Below, piece by piece: positions 34,314-43,194 of a stretch of 63,168 bases of DNA. The notes under the pieces are model-generated. The model saw only the letters and a list, made by a program, of their open reading frames with translations, was not told the DNA's origin and did no database searches. Source of the DNA: an uncultured Coriobacteriaceae bacterium. Its GTDB lineage: Bacteria; Actinomycetota; Coriobacteriia; Coriobacteriales; Atopobiaceae. Every line of letters starts with the position of its first letter. Position 1 is the stretch's first letter. The stretch covers positions 1 to 63,168 of the forward strand of contig CADBJR010000013.1 of NCBI GenBank assembly GCA_902795065.1, in the 5' to 3' direction. The position numbers and the translations under genes are program-made.

Positions 34314-35636
34314 ATGAGCACCAACCTTTCCCGTAGGGCCTTCCTCGGCACCACCGGCCTCATGGCCGCAAGCCTCGCCGCATGCGGCGGCGGCAACGGC
34401 GGCGGCGAGGGCGGCGACGAGGGCGGCGACGCCGCAGCGACCGGCAGCGTGTACTGGCTGAACTTCAAGCCCGAGCTTGATGAGACCGTCCAGTCCCTCG
34501 CCACCAAGTACACCGAGACCACCGGCGTGCCCGTGAAGGCCGTCACCGCCGCTTCCGGCACCTATCAGCAGACCCTTCTCTCCGAGATGGACAAGACCGA
34601 CGCCCCCACGCTCTTCATCATCGGCAACGCCGCCGGCGTCAAGGAGTGGGGCGACTACGCGATGGACCTCAAGGGCACCGCTATCGAGTCCGAGCTCTCC
34701 ACCGATGCCTACAACCTGTATGACGAGAGCGGCAAGCTCGTCTCCATGGGCTACTGCTACGAGTGCTACGGCATCGTCGCCAACGCCGACCTCATCGCCA
34801 AGGCCGGCCACGACATCGCCGACATCAAGGACTTCGAGAGCCTGAAGGCCGTCGCCGAGGACATCCACGCCCGCGCTGCCGAGCTCGGTTTCGACGCCTT
34901 CGTCGCCGCCGACATGGACGACAGCTCCAGCTGGCGCGTCACCGGCCACCTCGCCAACCTCGTGTACTACTACGAGGAGCAGGATCAGGGCAAGTTCGAC
35001 TCCACCACCTCCTCGATCTCCGACAAGTACCTCCCGAACTACAAGAACATCTACGACCTGATGATCAACAACTCCTGCACCGAGCCCACCGCGCTCGCGA
35101 CCGGCGGCCATGATCCCGCGAACCAGTTCTCCACGGGCCAGGCCTGCTTCTTCCTGACCGGCTCCTGGGACTACACCGGCCTCTCCGCCGCGCAGCCCAG
35201 CGTCAAGATGCTCCCGTACTACTGCGGTGTCGCCGGTGAGGAGAAGGCCGGCCTCAACTGCGGTACCGAGAACTGCTGGGCCATCAACGCCAACGCCTCC
35301 GACGCCGACAAGCAGGCCACGATGGACTTCATGGTCTGGCTGGTCTCCGACCCCGAGGCCTCCGGCGCCCTCGTCGAGCAGCTCGGCATCCTGCCGTACA
35401 AGAACGCCGCTCCTTCCACGAACGGCTTCCTGAACGACGCCGCCGCCTACACCGACAACGGCTGCTACGTCATGGACTGGGCCACCAACTACCAGCCCAA
35501 CGTCGACCAGTACCGTGCCGCCCTGGTCTCCGCGCTGAACGCCTACAACGCCGACCAGTCCGACGCCAACTGGGCCGCCGTCAAGACCGCCTTCGTCGAT
35601 GGCTGGGCAACCCAGTGGGCCGCTGCCAACGCATAA
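34314..35636 (+). CDS. Sugar ABC transporter substrate-binding lipoprotein
   Basis: A 440-residue extracellular binding protein (family 1). The signal peptide has a lipobox LAAC with the acylated cysteine at C24 and a twin-arginine motif SRRAFLG at residues 6-12, so Tat export followed by lipidation is likely. A flexible Gly-rich acidic linker (25-43) leads to the binding domain. It is the first transport gene after the LacI regulator. The linked MalQ and GH13 enzymes point to maltodextrins as ligand. Confidence 0.88.
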   Translation: MSTNLSRRAFLGTTGLMAASLAACGGGNGGGEGGDEGGDAAATGSVYWLNFKPELDETVQSLATKYTETTGVPVKAVTAASGTYQQTLLSEMDKTDAPTLFIIGNAAGVKEWGDYAMDLKGTAIESELSTDAYNLYDESGKLVSMGYCYECYGIVANADLIAKAGHDIADIKDFESLKAVAEDIHARAAELGFDAFVAADMDDSSSWRVTGHLANLVYYYEEQDQGKFDSTTSSISDKYLPNYKNIYDLMINNSCTEPTALATGGHDPANQFSTGQACFFLTGSWDYTGLSAAQPSVKMLPYYCGVAGEEKAGLNCGTENCWAINANASDADKQATMDFMVWLVSDPEASGALVEQLGILPYKNAAPSTNGFLNDAAAYTDNGCYVMDWATNYQPNVDQYRAALVSALNAYNADQSDANWAAVKTAFVDGWATQWAAANA

Positions 35637-35660
35637 GCTGGCACAACAGAACATCACGTT

Positions 35661-35691
35661 GATGGGCGGGCGGATCACCGTCCGCCCCATC
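35661..35691 (+). promoter_or_regulatory. Intercistronic hairpin between binding protein and permease genes
   Basis: GGGCGGA (35668-35674) pairs with TCCGCCC (35681-35687), with GATGGG/CCCATC available as an alternative outer stem. A stem at this place is common in binding-protein operons and keeps the binding-protein mRNA at a higher level than the permease mRNA. Confidence 0.55.
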
Positions 35692-35736
35692 CCCTTACCA
35701 ACCCTCTTCAGTGCACGGAAAGGAGTTGAAACTAGC

Positions 35737-36627
35737 GTGGTATCCAGAAACTCCATCAGGACGACGACCCGCAAATGGTCGTGGCTGTTCATCGGCCCCG
35801 TCGTGGCAGCGTTCATCATCGGCTTCGTGTGGCCGTTCTTCCAGGGCATCTATCTGTCGTTCTGCAAGTTCAAGACCATCTCGAGCGCCGAGTTCATCGG
35901 TCTCGGGAATTACGGCAAGGCCCTCGCCGACGTGAGCTTCCAGCATTCGTTCTGGTACACCGCCCTCACCGCCGTGGTGAGCCTCGTGCTCATCAACGTG
36001 CTGGCGTTCATGGTCGCCTACCTGCTCACGCAGAACCTCAAGGGCTCCAACATCTTCCGTACGGTGTTCTTCATGCCCAACCTCATCGGCGGCATCGTGC
36101 TCGGCTACATCTGGTCGATGATCTTCGACGGCATCCTCAGCGCGTACAGCACCTCGATCCTGCTCAACACCACCTACGGCTTCTGGGGCCTGATCATCCT
36201 CATGTGCTGGCAGCAGGTCGGCTACATGATGATCATCTACATCGCAGGCCTGCAGGCCGTCCCGGAGGACATGCTCGAAGCTGCGAAGATCGACGGCGCG
36301 AACAAGTGGCAGACCCTCTTCCAGGTCACCATCCCCAACGTCATGCCGTCCATCACCATCTGCATGTTCCTCTCGCTGACCAACGGCTTCAAGCTGTTCG
36401 ACCAGAACCTCGCGCTCACGGGCGGCCTCCCCTACATCATCAACCCTGATGGCTCCACCGTGAACACCACCGAGATGCTGGCCCTCAACATCTACAACAC
36501 CTTCTACACATCGGGCGCCGCCTCGCGCGGCGTGGCCCAGGCCAAGGCAGTGCTCTTCTTCATCCTGGTCGCCGGCCTCGGACTTGCGCAGCTCGCCTAC
36601 ACCCGCAAGAGGGAGGTGCAGCAGTAA
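35737..36627 (+). CDS. Maltodextrin-type ABC transporter permease (MalF-like)
   Basis: A 296-residue permease with six transmembrane helices and the EAA loop EAAKIDGANKWQTLFQVTIP, which contacts the ATPase. The start is a GTG at 35737 with AGGAG 11 bases upstream; an upstream ATG frame (35599) would begin inside the previous gene. Its stop codon overlaps the next ATG by one base. It lacks the extra N-terminal helices of E. coli MalF, as usual for Gram-positive homologs. Confidence 0.88.
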   Translation: MVSRNSIRTTTRKWSWLFIGPVVAAFIIGFVWPFFQGIYLSFCKFKTISSAEFIGLGNYGKALADVSFQHSFWYTALTAVVSLVLINVLAFMVAYLLTQNLKGSNIFRTVFFMPNLIGGIVLGYIWSMIFDGILSAYSTSILLNTTYGFWGLIILMCWQQVGYMMIIYIAGLQAVPEDMLEAAKIDGANKWQTLFQVTIPNVMPSITICMFLSLTNGFKLFDQNLALTGGLPYIINPDGSTVNTTEMLALNIYNTFYTSGAASRGVAQAKAVLFFILVAGLGLAQLAYTRKREVQQ

Positions 36628-37490
36628 TGGCAACCAAGGAACAGACCCTCGCGACCGAGCGCCGCACCAAGACCATCCTCTCCGTGGTGCTCGCCATCAT
36701 CTGCGTCATCTACTGCCTGCCCGTCGTGGCCGTCGTCATCAACTCGTTCAAGGGCAACACCTTCGTCAAGACCGAGACGTTCGCCCTTCCCAACGAGCAA
36801 AGCTTCGTCGGCTTCGACAACTTCATCAAGGGCATGACGTTCGGCAACTACCCGTTCGCCAATTCCGTCCTGTACAGCGCGATCATCACCGTGCTTTCCA
36901 CCGCCCTCATCCTGATCTTCTGCTCGATGGCGGCTTGGTACATCGCACGCGTCGACTCCATCTTCTGCAAGATCGTCTACTTCCTGTGCGTCTTCTCGAT
37001 GGTCGTGCCGTTCCAGATGGTCATGTTCACCCTCTCCAAGACGGCCGACACCCTGAAGCTCAACACCCCGTGGACCATCCCCATCGTCTACCTGGGCTTC
37101 GGAGCGGGCTTGGCGATCTTCATGTTCGTGGGCTTCGTCAAGTCGATCCCGCTCGAGATCGAGGAAGCGGCCGCCATCGACGGTTGCGGTCCCGTCCGCA
37201 CCTTCTTCGAGGTCGTGCTCCCCATGCTCAAGCCCACGCTCATCTCGGTGGGCATCCTCGAGATCATGTGGGTGTGGAACGACTACCTGCTGCCGGTGCT
37301 CGTGCTCGACATCAACAAGTACCGCACGATCCCCATCCACATCCAGTACCTCAAGGGCAGCTACGGCACGGTTGACCTGGGTGCGACGATGGCACTCATC
37401 CTGCTGTCGATCATTCCGGTCATCATCTTCTACCTCGCGTGCCAGAAGCACATCATCAAGGGCGTCGCTGCAGGCGCTGTGAAGGGCTAG
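36627..37490 (+). CDS. Maltodextrin-type ABC transporter permease (MalG-like)
   Basis: A 287-residue permease with six helices. The EAA motif reads EEAAAIDGCGPVRTFFEVVLPML. It shares one base with the preceding stop codon, so its translation is coupled to that of the MalF-like partner. Together they form the membrane channel of the importer. Confidence 0.88.
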   Translation: MATKEQTLATERRTKTILSVVLAIICVIYCLPVVAVVINSFKGNTFVKTETFALPNEQSFVGFDNFIKGMTFGNYPFANSVLYSAIITVLSTALILIFCSMAAWYIARVDSIFCKIVYFLCVFSMVVPFQMVMFTLSKTADTLKLNTPWTIPIVYLGFGAGLAIFMFVGFVKSIPLEIEEAAAIDGCGPVRTFFEVVLPMLKPTLISVGILEIMWVWNDYLLPVLVLDINKYRTIPIHIQYLKGSYGTVDLGATMALILLSIIPVIIFYLACQKHIIKGVAAGAVKG

Positions 37491-37493
37491 GTC

Positions 37494-38987
37494 ATGGACC
37501 GCTCTGCTGGAATAATCCTCCCCATCTACGCGCTGCCGTCCCCGTACGGGATCGGCACGATGGGACAGGCCGCCCTCGACTTCGTGGACTTCCTCGCCGA
37601 GGCCGGGCAGGCCTGGTGGCAGGTGCTCCCGATCGGCCCCACGTCGTTCGGCGACTCTCCCTACCAGAGCCCGTCGACTTTCGCGGGCAACCCCAACTTC
37701 ATCGACCTCGACATGCTGGTCGATGACGGGTTGCTGCTGCAGGACGAGGTGGATGCCGTGACGTGGTGCGACGACCCCGCGCGCGTCGACTACGAGCTCC
37801 TCTTCCGCGAGCGCCCGGCCATCCTGCGCAAGGCGTATCTGCGCGGTTGGAAGCGCGACGAGAAGAAGGTCGCCGCGTTCGCGGCGGACAACGCCGGCTG
37901 GCTGGACGACTACGCGCTGTTCATGGCCGTGAAGCGCCATTTCGGCATGGGCGCGTGGACCGAATGGCCCGATGAGGACATCCGCCTCCACAGGCCCCAG
38001 GCCATCGCGGAATACCGCGAGAAGCTTGCGGACGAGGTGCGCTTCAACGAGTACGTGCAGTATCTCTTCTACGCGCAGTGGGACGCGCTGCACGCCTATG
38101 CCCGCAAGAAGGGCGTCAAGCTGATGGGCGACCTGCCCATCTACGTGGCGCTCGACTCCGCGGACGTCTGGGCCAACCCCAGCGACTTCATGCTCGACAA
38201 GCGCAACATGCCCACCGAGGTCGCGGGCGTCCCGCCCGACGCCTTCACCGCCGACGGACAGCTCTGGGGCAACCCCCTCTATGACTACCAGGCCATGGAG
38301 GCCGACGGCTTCGATTGGTGGATCAGGCGCATCGCGGGTGCCGAGAAGCTCTACGACATGATCCGCATCGATCACTTCCGCGGATTCGAGAGCTTCTGGG
38401 CGGTTCCCGTGGACGAGAAGACCGCACGCAACGGGCGCTGGGTCAAGGGCCCCGGCATGAAGCTCGTGGGGACGCTGATCAGGTGGTTCCCGCAGCTCAG
38501 CTTCATCGCCGAGGACCTGGGCTACGCCACGCCCGAGGTGGCGCAGCTCCTCGCCGACTCCGGCCTGCCCGGCATGAAGGTGCTCGAGTTCGCCTTCGAC
38601 TCGCGCGACACGTCCGGCAACTCCTATCAGCCCCACAACTACGGGCGCAACTGCGCCTGCTACGTGGGCACGCACGACAACGACACGATCGTGGGCTGGC
38701 TCGAGAGCGCCGATCCCGCGGATATCGACGTCGCCGTGAAGTACCTCGGCCTCAACAGGCGCGAGGGTTACGCATGGGGCTTCATCCGCGGCGGCATGGC
38801 GAGCGTGGCAGACCTGTTCGTGGCGCAGATGCAGGATTATCTCGAGCTGGGCGGATACGCCCGGACCAATACCCCCGGCACGTCGGGAAACAACTGGCAG
38901 TGGCGCATGCTGACCGGGCAGGCGACGCCTGCGCTGGCAAAGCGCATCGCCACGATGACTAAGATGTATGGAAGGAGTGCTCGATAA
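37494..38987 (+). CDS. malQ: 4-alpha-glucanotransferase (amylomaltase)
   Basis: A 497-residue GH77 enzyme that disproportionates imported maltodextrins. Recognisable family blocks are GDSPYQSPSTFAGNPNFIDL, GDLPIYVALDSADVW, MIRIDHFRGFESFW (nucleophile Asp), FIAEDLGYATPEV (acid/base Glu) and GTHDNDTI. It starts three bases after the permease stop, inside the transport operon. Confidence 0.93.
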   Translation: MDRSAGIILPIYALPSPYGIGTMGQAALDFVDFLAEAGQAWWQVLPIGPTSFGDSPYQSPSTFAGNPNFIDLDMLVDDGLLLQDEVDAVTWCDDPARVDYELLFRERPAILRKAYLRGWKRDEKKVAAFAADNAGWLDDYALFMAVKRHFGMGAWTEWPDEDIRLHRPQAIAEYREKLADEVRFNEYVQYLFYAQWDALHAYARKKGVKLMGDLPIYVALDSADVWANPSDFMLDKRNMPTEVAGVPPDAFTADGQLWGNPLYDYQAMEADGFDWWIRRIAGAEKLYDMIRIDHFRGFESFWAVPVDEKTARNGRWVKGPGMKLVGTLIRWFPQLSFIAEDLGYATPEVAQLLADSGLPGMKVLEFAFDSRDTSGNSYQPHNYGRNCACYVGTHDNDTIVGWLESADPADIDVAVKYLGLNRREGYAWGFIRGGMASVADLFVAQMQDYLELGGYARTNTPGTSGNNWQWRMLTGQATPALAKRIATMTKMYGRSAR

Positions 38988-38989
38988 CT

Positions 38990-40183
<1,194 letters not shown>

Positions 40184-40230
40184 GCACGTTTCCAACGAGA
40201 GACTGACTCCTGCCTCTCTTCCTTCCGGGT

Positions 40231-40256
40231 GGGGCCGTACCTTCGGGTGCGGTCCC
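40231..40256 (+). terminator. Hairpin with TTCG tetraloop at end of the maltodextrin operon
   Basis: GGGGCCGTACC (40231-40241) pairs with GGTGCGGTCCC (40246-40256), allowing G-U pairs, around a TTCG tetraloop. The run of U after it is poor, but its place 47 bases after the last gene of a long operon fits a terminator. Confidence 0.55.
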
Positions 40257-40264
40257 ATCTGTCT

Positions 40265-40348
40265 GTGACGATTCTCCTCGTGACGATTCTCCTCGTAGGA
40301 CTTTTGTCAGCTTTTTGATGACAAAAGTCCTACGAGGAGAATCGTCAC
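40265..40348. repeat. Perfect 30-bp inverted repeat with a duplicated left-arm segment
   Basis: 40280-40309 and 40319-40348 are exact reverse complements over 30 bases with a nine-base loop. The first 15 bases of the left arm (GTGACGATTCTCCTC) occur a second time directly before it, at 40265-40279, as an exact tandem copy. It lies in the gap between the maltodextrin operon and the next small gene. Confidence 0.95.
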
Positions 40349-40465
40349 GCGATGAGGACTGCCATTCTTAATCTTCCCTTCATGTTGGCCTCATGCGGAT
40401 TGGGTATACCTATAGTCGACGCGGGCGAGGGGCGCCTGCGAGGACTCTTTGGAAAGGAGACCACC

Positions 40466-40699
40466 ATGATCACGATGTTCGTTATCGGCATGCTTGCCCT
40501 CTCGATCGGCCTCCGTGCCATCGGGTTCGCCATGCGCTGCCTCGGAGGCGTCATGCGCCTGTTCTTCGGCCTGTTCGGCATCCTGCTCATGCCGCTGTGC
40601 CTGTTCTTCTCGCTCGCATGGGGGCTCGGAAGCATCGTCCTCCCCATCCTGGGAATCATGTTCGTGCTGCAGCTGATCCTTCCCGAGCAAGCTGCGTAG
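40466..40699 (+). CDS. Small hydrophobic membrane protein
   Basis: A 77-residue protein with two or three hydrophobic segments and few charges. AAAGGAGA lies about eight bases before the ATG at 40466, a better site than any for the in-frame ATG at 40352. A TATACC/TATAGT region near 40405 may be its promoter. The family is unknown to me. It is followed by a good terminator, so it is a separate unit. Confidence 0.6.
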   Translation: MITMFVIGMLALSIGLRAIGFAMRCLGGVMRLFFGLFGILLMPLCLFFSLAWGLGSIVLPILGIMFVLQLILPEQAA

Positions 40700-40724
40700 C
40701 AGAACCGCAAACAGCCCTCTGACC

Positions 40725-40752
40725 AGCGCCTCGCAACCGCGGGGCGCTTTTC
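40725..40752 (+). terminator. Rho-independent terminator
   Basis: AGCGCCTCGC (40725-40734) pairs along its full length with GCGGGGCGCT (40739-40748), allowing one G-U pair, around AACC and followed by TTT. It ends the small membrane-protein transcript. Confidence 0.75.
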
Positions 40753-40855
40753 GGTCGCACGAAAAAGCAGCCGAGGGTTGGTGGATGCGCCGGGCGCGCT
40801 ACCATACTGTAGATGGTGCCGGCAAGCAGATAGGCACCAACAGAAAGGCACGACC

Positions 40856-41830
40856 ATGAGCTTCCGCGACAACCTCCAGCACCTCCGCGCTACGCGCAAC
40901 ATGACCCAGGAGCAGCTTGCCATGCTGGTGGGCGTCTCCCGCCAGTCCGTCACCAAGTGGGAGGCCGAGCGCGCCTACCCCGAGATGGACAAGCTCATCA
41001 AGCTCACCCAGATCTTCGACTGCACCCTCGACGAGCTCGTCTCGGGCGATCTCACGGGACGCGTGGCGGAGCCGGCGAAGGCGATTCCCGCGACAGCCGC
41101 GCTCGCCGACATCACGGGCTATGACGAGCACCAGATCAAGTTCGCGAACCGCATCGCGACGGGCGTGGCCTTCATCCTTCTCGGTCTCACCCTCGCCTCC
41201 CTGTTCGACGGGGTCGAGTTCGGGCCGATTCCCGTCGACGCGCTTCCGGTGGGCTCCCTGTTCGCGGGCATCATCGCAGGCATCTCGTTCATCATCCCCG
41301 CGTGCATGGATGACACCGCCTTCAAGCGCGCCCACCCCTTCGTCGAGAACTTCTACACCGCCGAGCAGGAGCAGCAGGCACGCCACGAGTTCGGCATCCA
41401 GCTCACCGTGGGCATCGGCTTCGTGCTCGCCGGCGTCGCGTCGGGTGCGCTGGGAGACAACCGCTTCATCCACGCGCTCTTCTTCGCCTGCATTACGGTC
41501 GGCGCCTTCATTCTCGTGCGCGGAGGCATCAGGGCCGGCCGCATCGACGTGGAGGAGTACAACATCGACGCCCTCTCAGAGCTCACCGAGGAGGAGGTCG
41601 CCTCCATCGTGGGTGAGGAGCGCGCCGCCAAGGTGCTCGCGAGGACGCGCCGCAGCAAGCTCGTCGGCGCAGCCTGCAGCATCATTATGATCCTCGCAAC
41701 GATCGTCGGCCTCTGCCTGATGTTCTACGGCGAGCCATACTTCTGGATGGCATGGTTCGTGGGCGGCCTGCTCTGCGGCGTCGCCGCCCTCATCCCCGCG
41801 CTGGTCTCGTCGCTCGCGAAAGTGCAGTAG
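40856..41830 (+). CDS. XRE-family DNA-binding domain fused to a membrane domain
   Basis: A 324-residue protein. The N-terminal Cro/XRE helix-turn-helix (residues 1-62; MTQEQLAMLVGVSRQSVTKWE) is joined to a C-terminal region with about six transmembrane helices arranged as three pairs. The DNA-binding part would be tethered to the membrane. AAAGG precedes the ATG at 40856. Membrane-anchored XRE regulators are known in Gram-positive bacteria, often sensing envelope or peptide signals. The target is unknown. Confidence 0.8.
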   Translation: MSFRDNLQHLRATRNMTQEQLAMLVGVSRQSVTKWEAERAYPEMDKLIKLTQIFDCTLDELVSGDLTGRVAEPAKAIPATAALADITGYDEHQIKFANRIATGVAFILLGLTLASLFDGVEFGPIPVDALPVGSLFAGIIAGISFIIPACMDDTAFKRAHPFVENFYTAEQEQQARHEFGIQLTVGIGFVLAGVASGALGDNRFIHALFFACITVGAFILVRGGIRAGRIDVEEYNIDALSELTEEEVASIVGEERAAKVLARTRRSKLVGAACSIIMILATIVGLCLMFYGEPYFWMAWFVGGLLCGVAALIPALVSSLAKVQ

Positions 41831-41880
41831 GCCTGCCGGTGCCGCGATGCAGTGCGATCGAGCGCCTATTTGAGGGAATA

Positions 41881-42020
41881 AGGTTGACTTGGTGGTTTTA
41901 TACGGGGAGGTACCGTAGTAAGCCACCAAGTCAACCTCATCCATGATTGAAAAGACCAGATATCGGAGAGTAGTATCGAGTTGACTTGGTGACGCTTATC
42001 AAAACAGGCACCAAGTCAAC
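41881..42020. repeat. Four alternating copies of GTTGACTTGGTG upstream of tmRNA
   Basis: A 15-base inverted repeat (41881-41895 with 41923-41937) and a 12-base inverted repeat (41980-41991 with 42009-42020) both use the word GTTGACTTGGTG and its complement. A smaller TACGG/CCGTA stem lies within the first. The orientation order is forward, reverse, forward, reverse. The region lies between the XRE-membrane gene and tmRNA, and I see no gene in it. Confidence 0.92.
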
Positions 42021-42130
42021 CTTTGTAGCGGTTCCGCATGCTGTTCAGAAGGCGTTATCGCGGGGTACCGGAGGCAATGCCGAGAAAAAAGAGGGATATA
42101 TGCTCTCTGCATAAGCCCTGCCGTTCGGGG

Positions 42131-42136
42131 TATACT
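42131..42136 (+). promoter_or_regulatory. Candidate -10 of the tmRNA gene
   Basis: TATACT lies 70 bases upstream of the mature 5' end. This would give a pre-tmRNA leader of about 60 bases. No strong -35 is visible. Confidence 0.4.
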
Positions 42137-42205
42137 CTCGATACGCCGGTGGCAGCCGGCACGGACCTTGACATTCGCATGGTGGCAGATCGGCCCCAAA
42201 CCTGT

Positions 42206-42568
42206 GGGGGCGACTGGTTTCGACAGGGTGTGTTTGAGACGGGCAGCAGGCCGTGGTCTCCTCGCCACGTAAAACAGGGGTACCGTCAAATGAATTGACA
42301 ACAACACTTACCAGGGCTATGCCCTCGCTGCTTAATAAACAAGTAGCCGCGGATCCGGAGGTCTTCTCCTGCTTCCGGTGACGCGTCATTCAGGGAGATG
42401 CGCTGCGCGGACGTAGCGGGTATGCTGCGCAGCAAAGATCGAACCGGCTAGGGCGTGCGGAGCGGGTCGCTCGGCACCAAGCGCCCGAAACCTTTCGAGC
42501 GACTGAGCCTGGAGACACCTATCAGGAACGTGCTTTGGACCGGAGTTCGATTCTCCGCGCCTCCACCA
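42206..42568 (+). ncRNA. ssrA: Transfer-messenger RNA (tmRNA)
   Basis: A 363-base one-piece tmRNA. The acceptor stem GGGGGCG (42206-42212) pairs with CGCCTCC near the 3' end and the CCA is encoded (42566-42568). The 5' GACTGGTTTCGAC D-arm region and the 3' GGAGTTCGATTCTCC T-arm are clear. The tag frame reads DNNTYQGYALAA from the GAC at 42297 and stops with TAA at 42333-42335; the ALAA end is the usual protease degron. It releases stalled ribosomes and labels the unfinished protein. Confidence 0.95.
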
Positions 42569-42629
42569 TGTATGTCCGAGCCCCGGCAGCGATGCCGGGG
42601 CTCTTATTTCGGTCTTCTCGGGAGCGCTG

Positions 42630-42821
42630 GCACGGAAAGCCCCCGTTTCTAGCACGAAGGGCACATATTCCGAGGTATTTGGGTCCCAAATCGCCATCGA
42701 GCGGATACACCGCTTGCATTTCCGCAGGTAGGACGGGTGCCGATATGGCTCCGATGGAGATCCGATACCCAAAAACCTCGGAATATGTGCCCTTCGTGCT
42801 AGAAACGGGGGCTTTCCGTGC
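42630..42821. repeat. 192-base element: 55-bp inverted repeat with one mismatch (copy 1)
   Basis: The left arm 42630-42684 and right arm 42767-42821 are reverse complements at 54 of 55 positions; the 82-base loop contains smaller complementary words. It fills the space between tmRNA and the convergent DUF1667 gene, ending 11 bases from that gene's stop codon. A diverged relative lies at 50289-50458. Shared core words are TTTCTxGCAC, CATATTCCGAGG or its variants, and TCGCCATCG near the loop. Confidence 0.95.
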
Positions 42822-42831
42822 ACGGGCGGTG

Positions 42832-43194
42832 CTATGACGTCGGCAGATCGCGTGCTGCGACTACATCGACACCTGTGCCGCACACGTTGGCGAGAACCAC
42901 ATCGCCCATGCGGAGCGGTGCAGCCACATGTATGGCGTTCACCTGTGCCAAGCAGTCGTGCAGCAGCTCGCGTGGGACTGGCGCGGTGCCCTGGACGGCC
43001 AGCCTCCGCAGGGGAGAGCCCTCCGCGGCGACGGTGGTGGTGAGCGTGCGTAGGGGGTGCGTGTGCTCGGCGAGGGCGTACTCGAGTCCGCGCTTGCACG
43101 AGTGGCCGCTCACCTCGAGGGCATCGGGCTCGCCTGCGACGGTGATGCAGCAGCTGCGCGGGCAGATGATGCAGGTGTAGGTGCTCTCAGCCAT
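42832..43194 (-). CDS. DUF1667 family cysteine-rich protein
   Basis: A 120-residue protein with the DUF1667 pattern: TCIICPRSCCITV near the N-terminus and SGHSCKRGLEYALAE after it, four conserved cysteines likely to bind a metal or Fe-S cluster. The family is found next to GlpA/GlpB-like FAD dehydrogenases and probably passes electrons with them. The ATG follows the upstream stop codon without a gap (TAGATG). It is the last gene of the minus-strand operon. Confidence 0.87.
   Translation of the reverse strand: MAESTYTCIICPRSCCITVAGEPDALEVSGHSCKRGLEYALAEHTHPLRTLTTTVAAEGSPLRRLAVQGTAPVPRELLHDCLAQVNAIHVAAPLRMGDVVLANVCGTGVDVVAARDLPTS

Noticed and set aside
41881-42020. CRISPR array
   Set aside because: The repeated word alternates in orientation, and spacing is irregular; CRISPR repeats are direct and evenly spaced.
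42386-43099. Minus-strand ORF across the tmRNA 3' part and the inverted repeat
   Set aside because: It runs through a structural RNA and a palindrome; no protein family is apparent.
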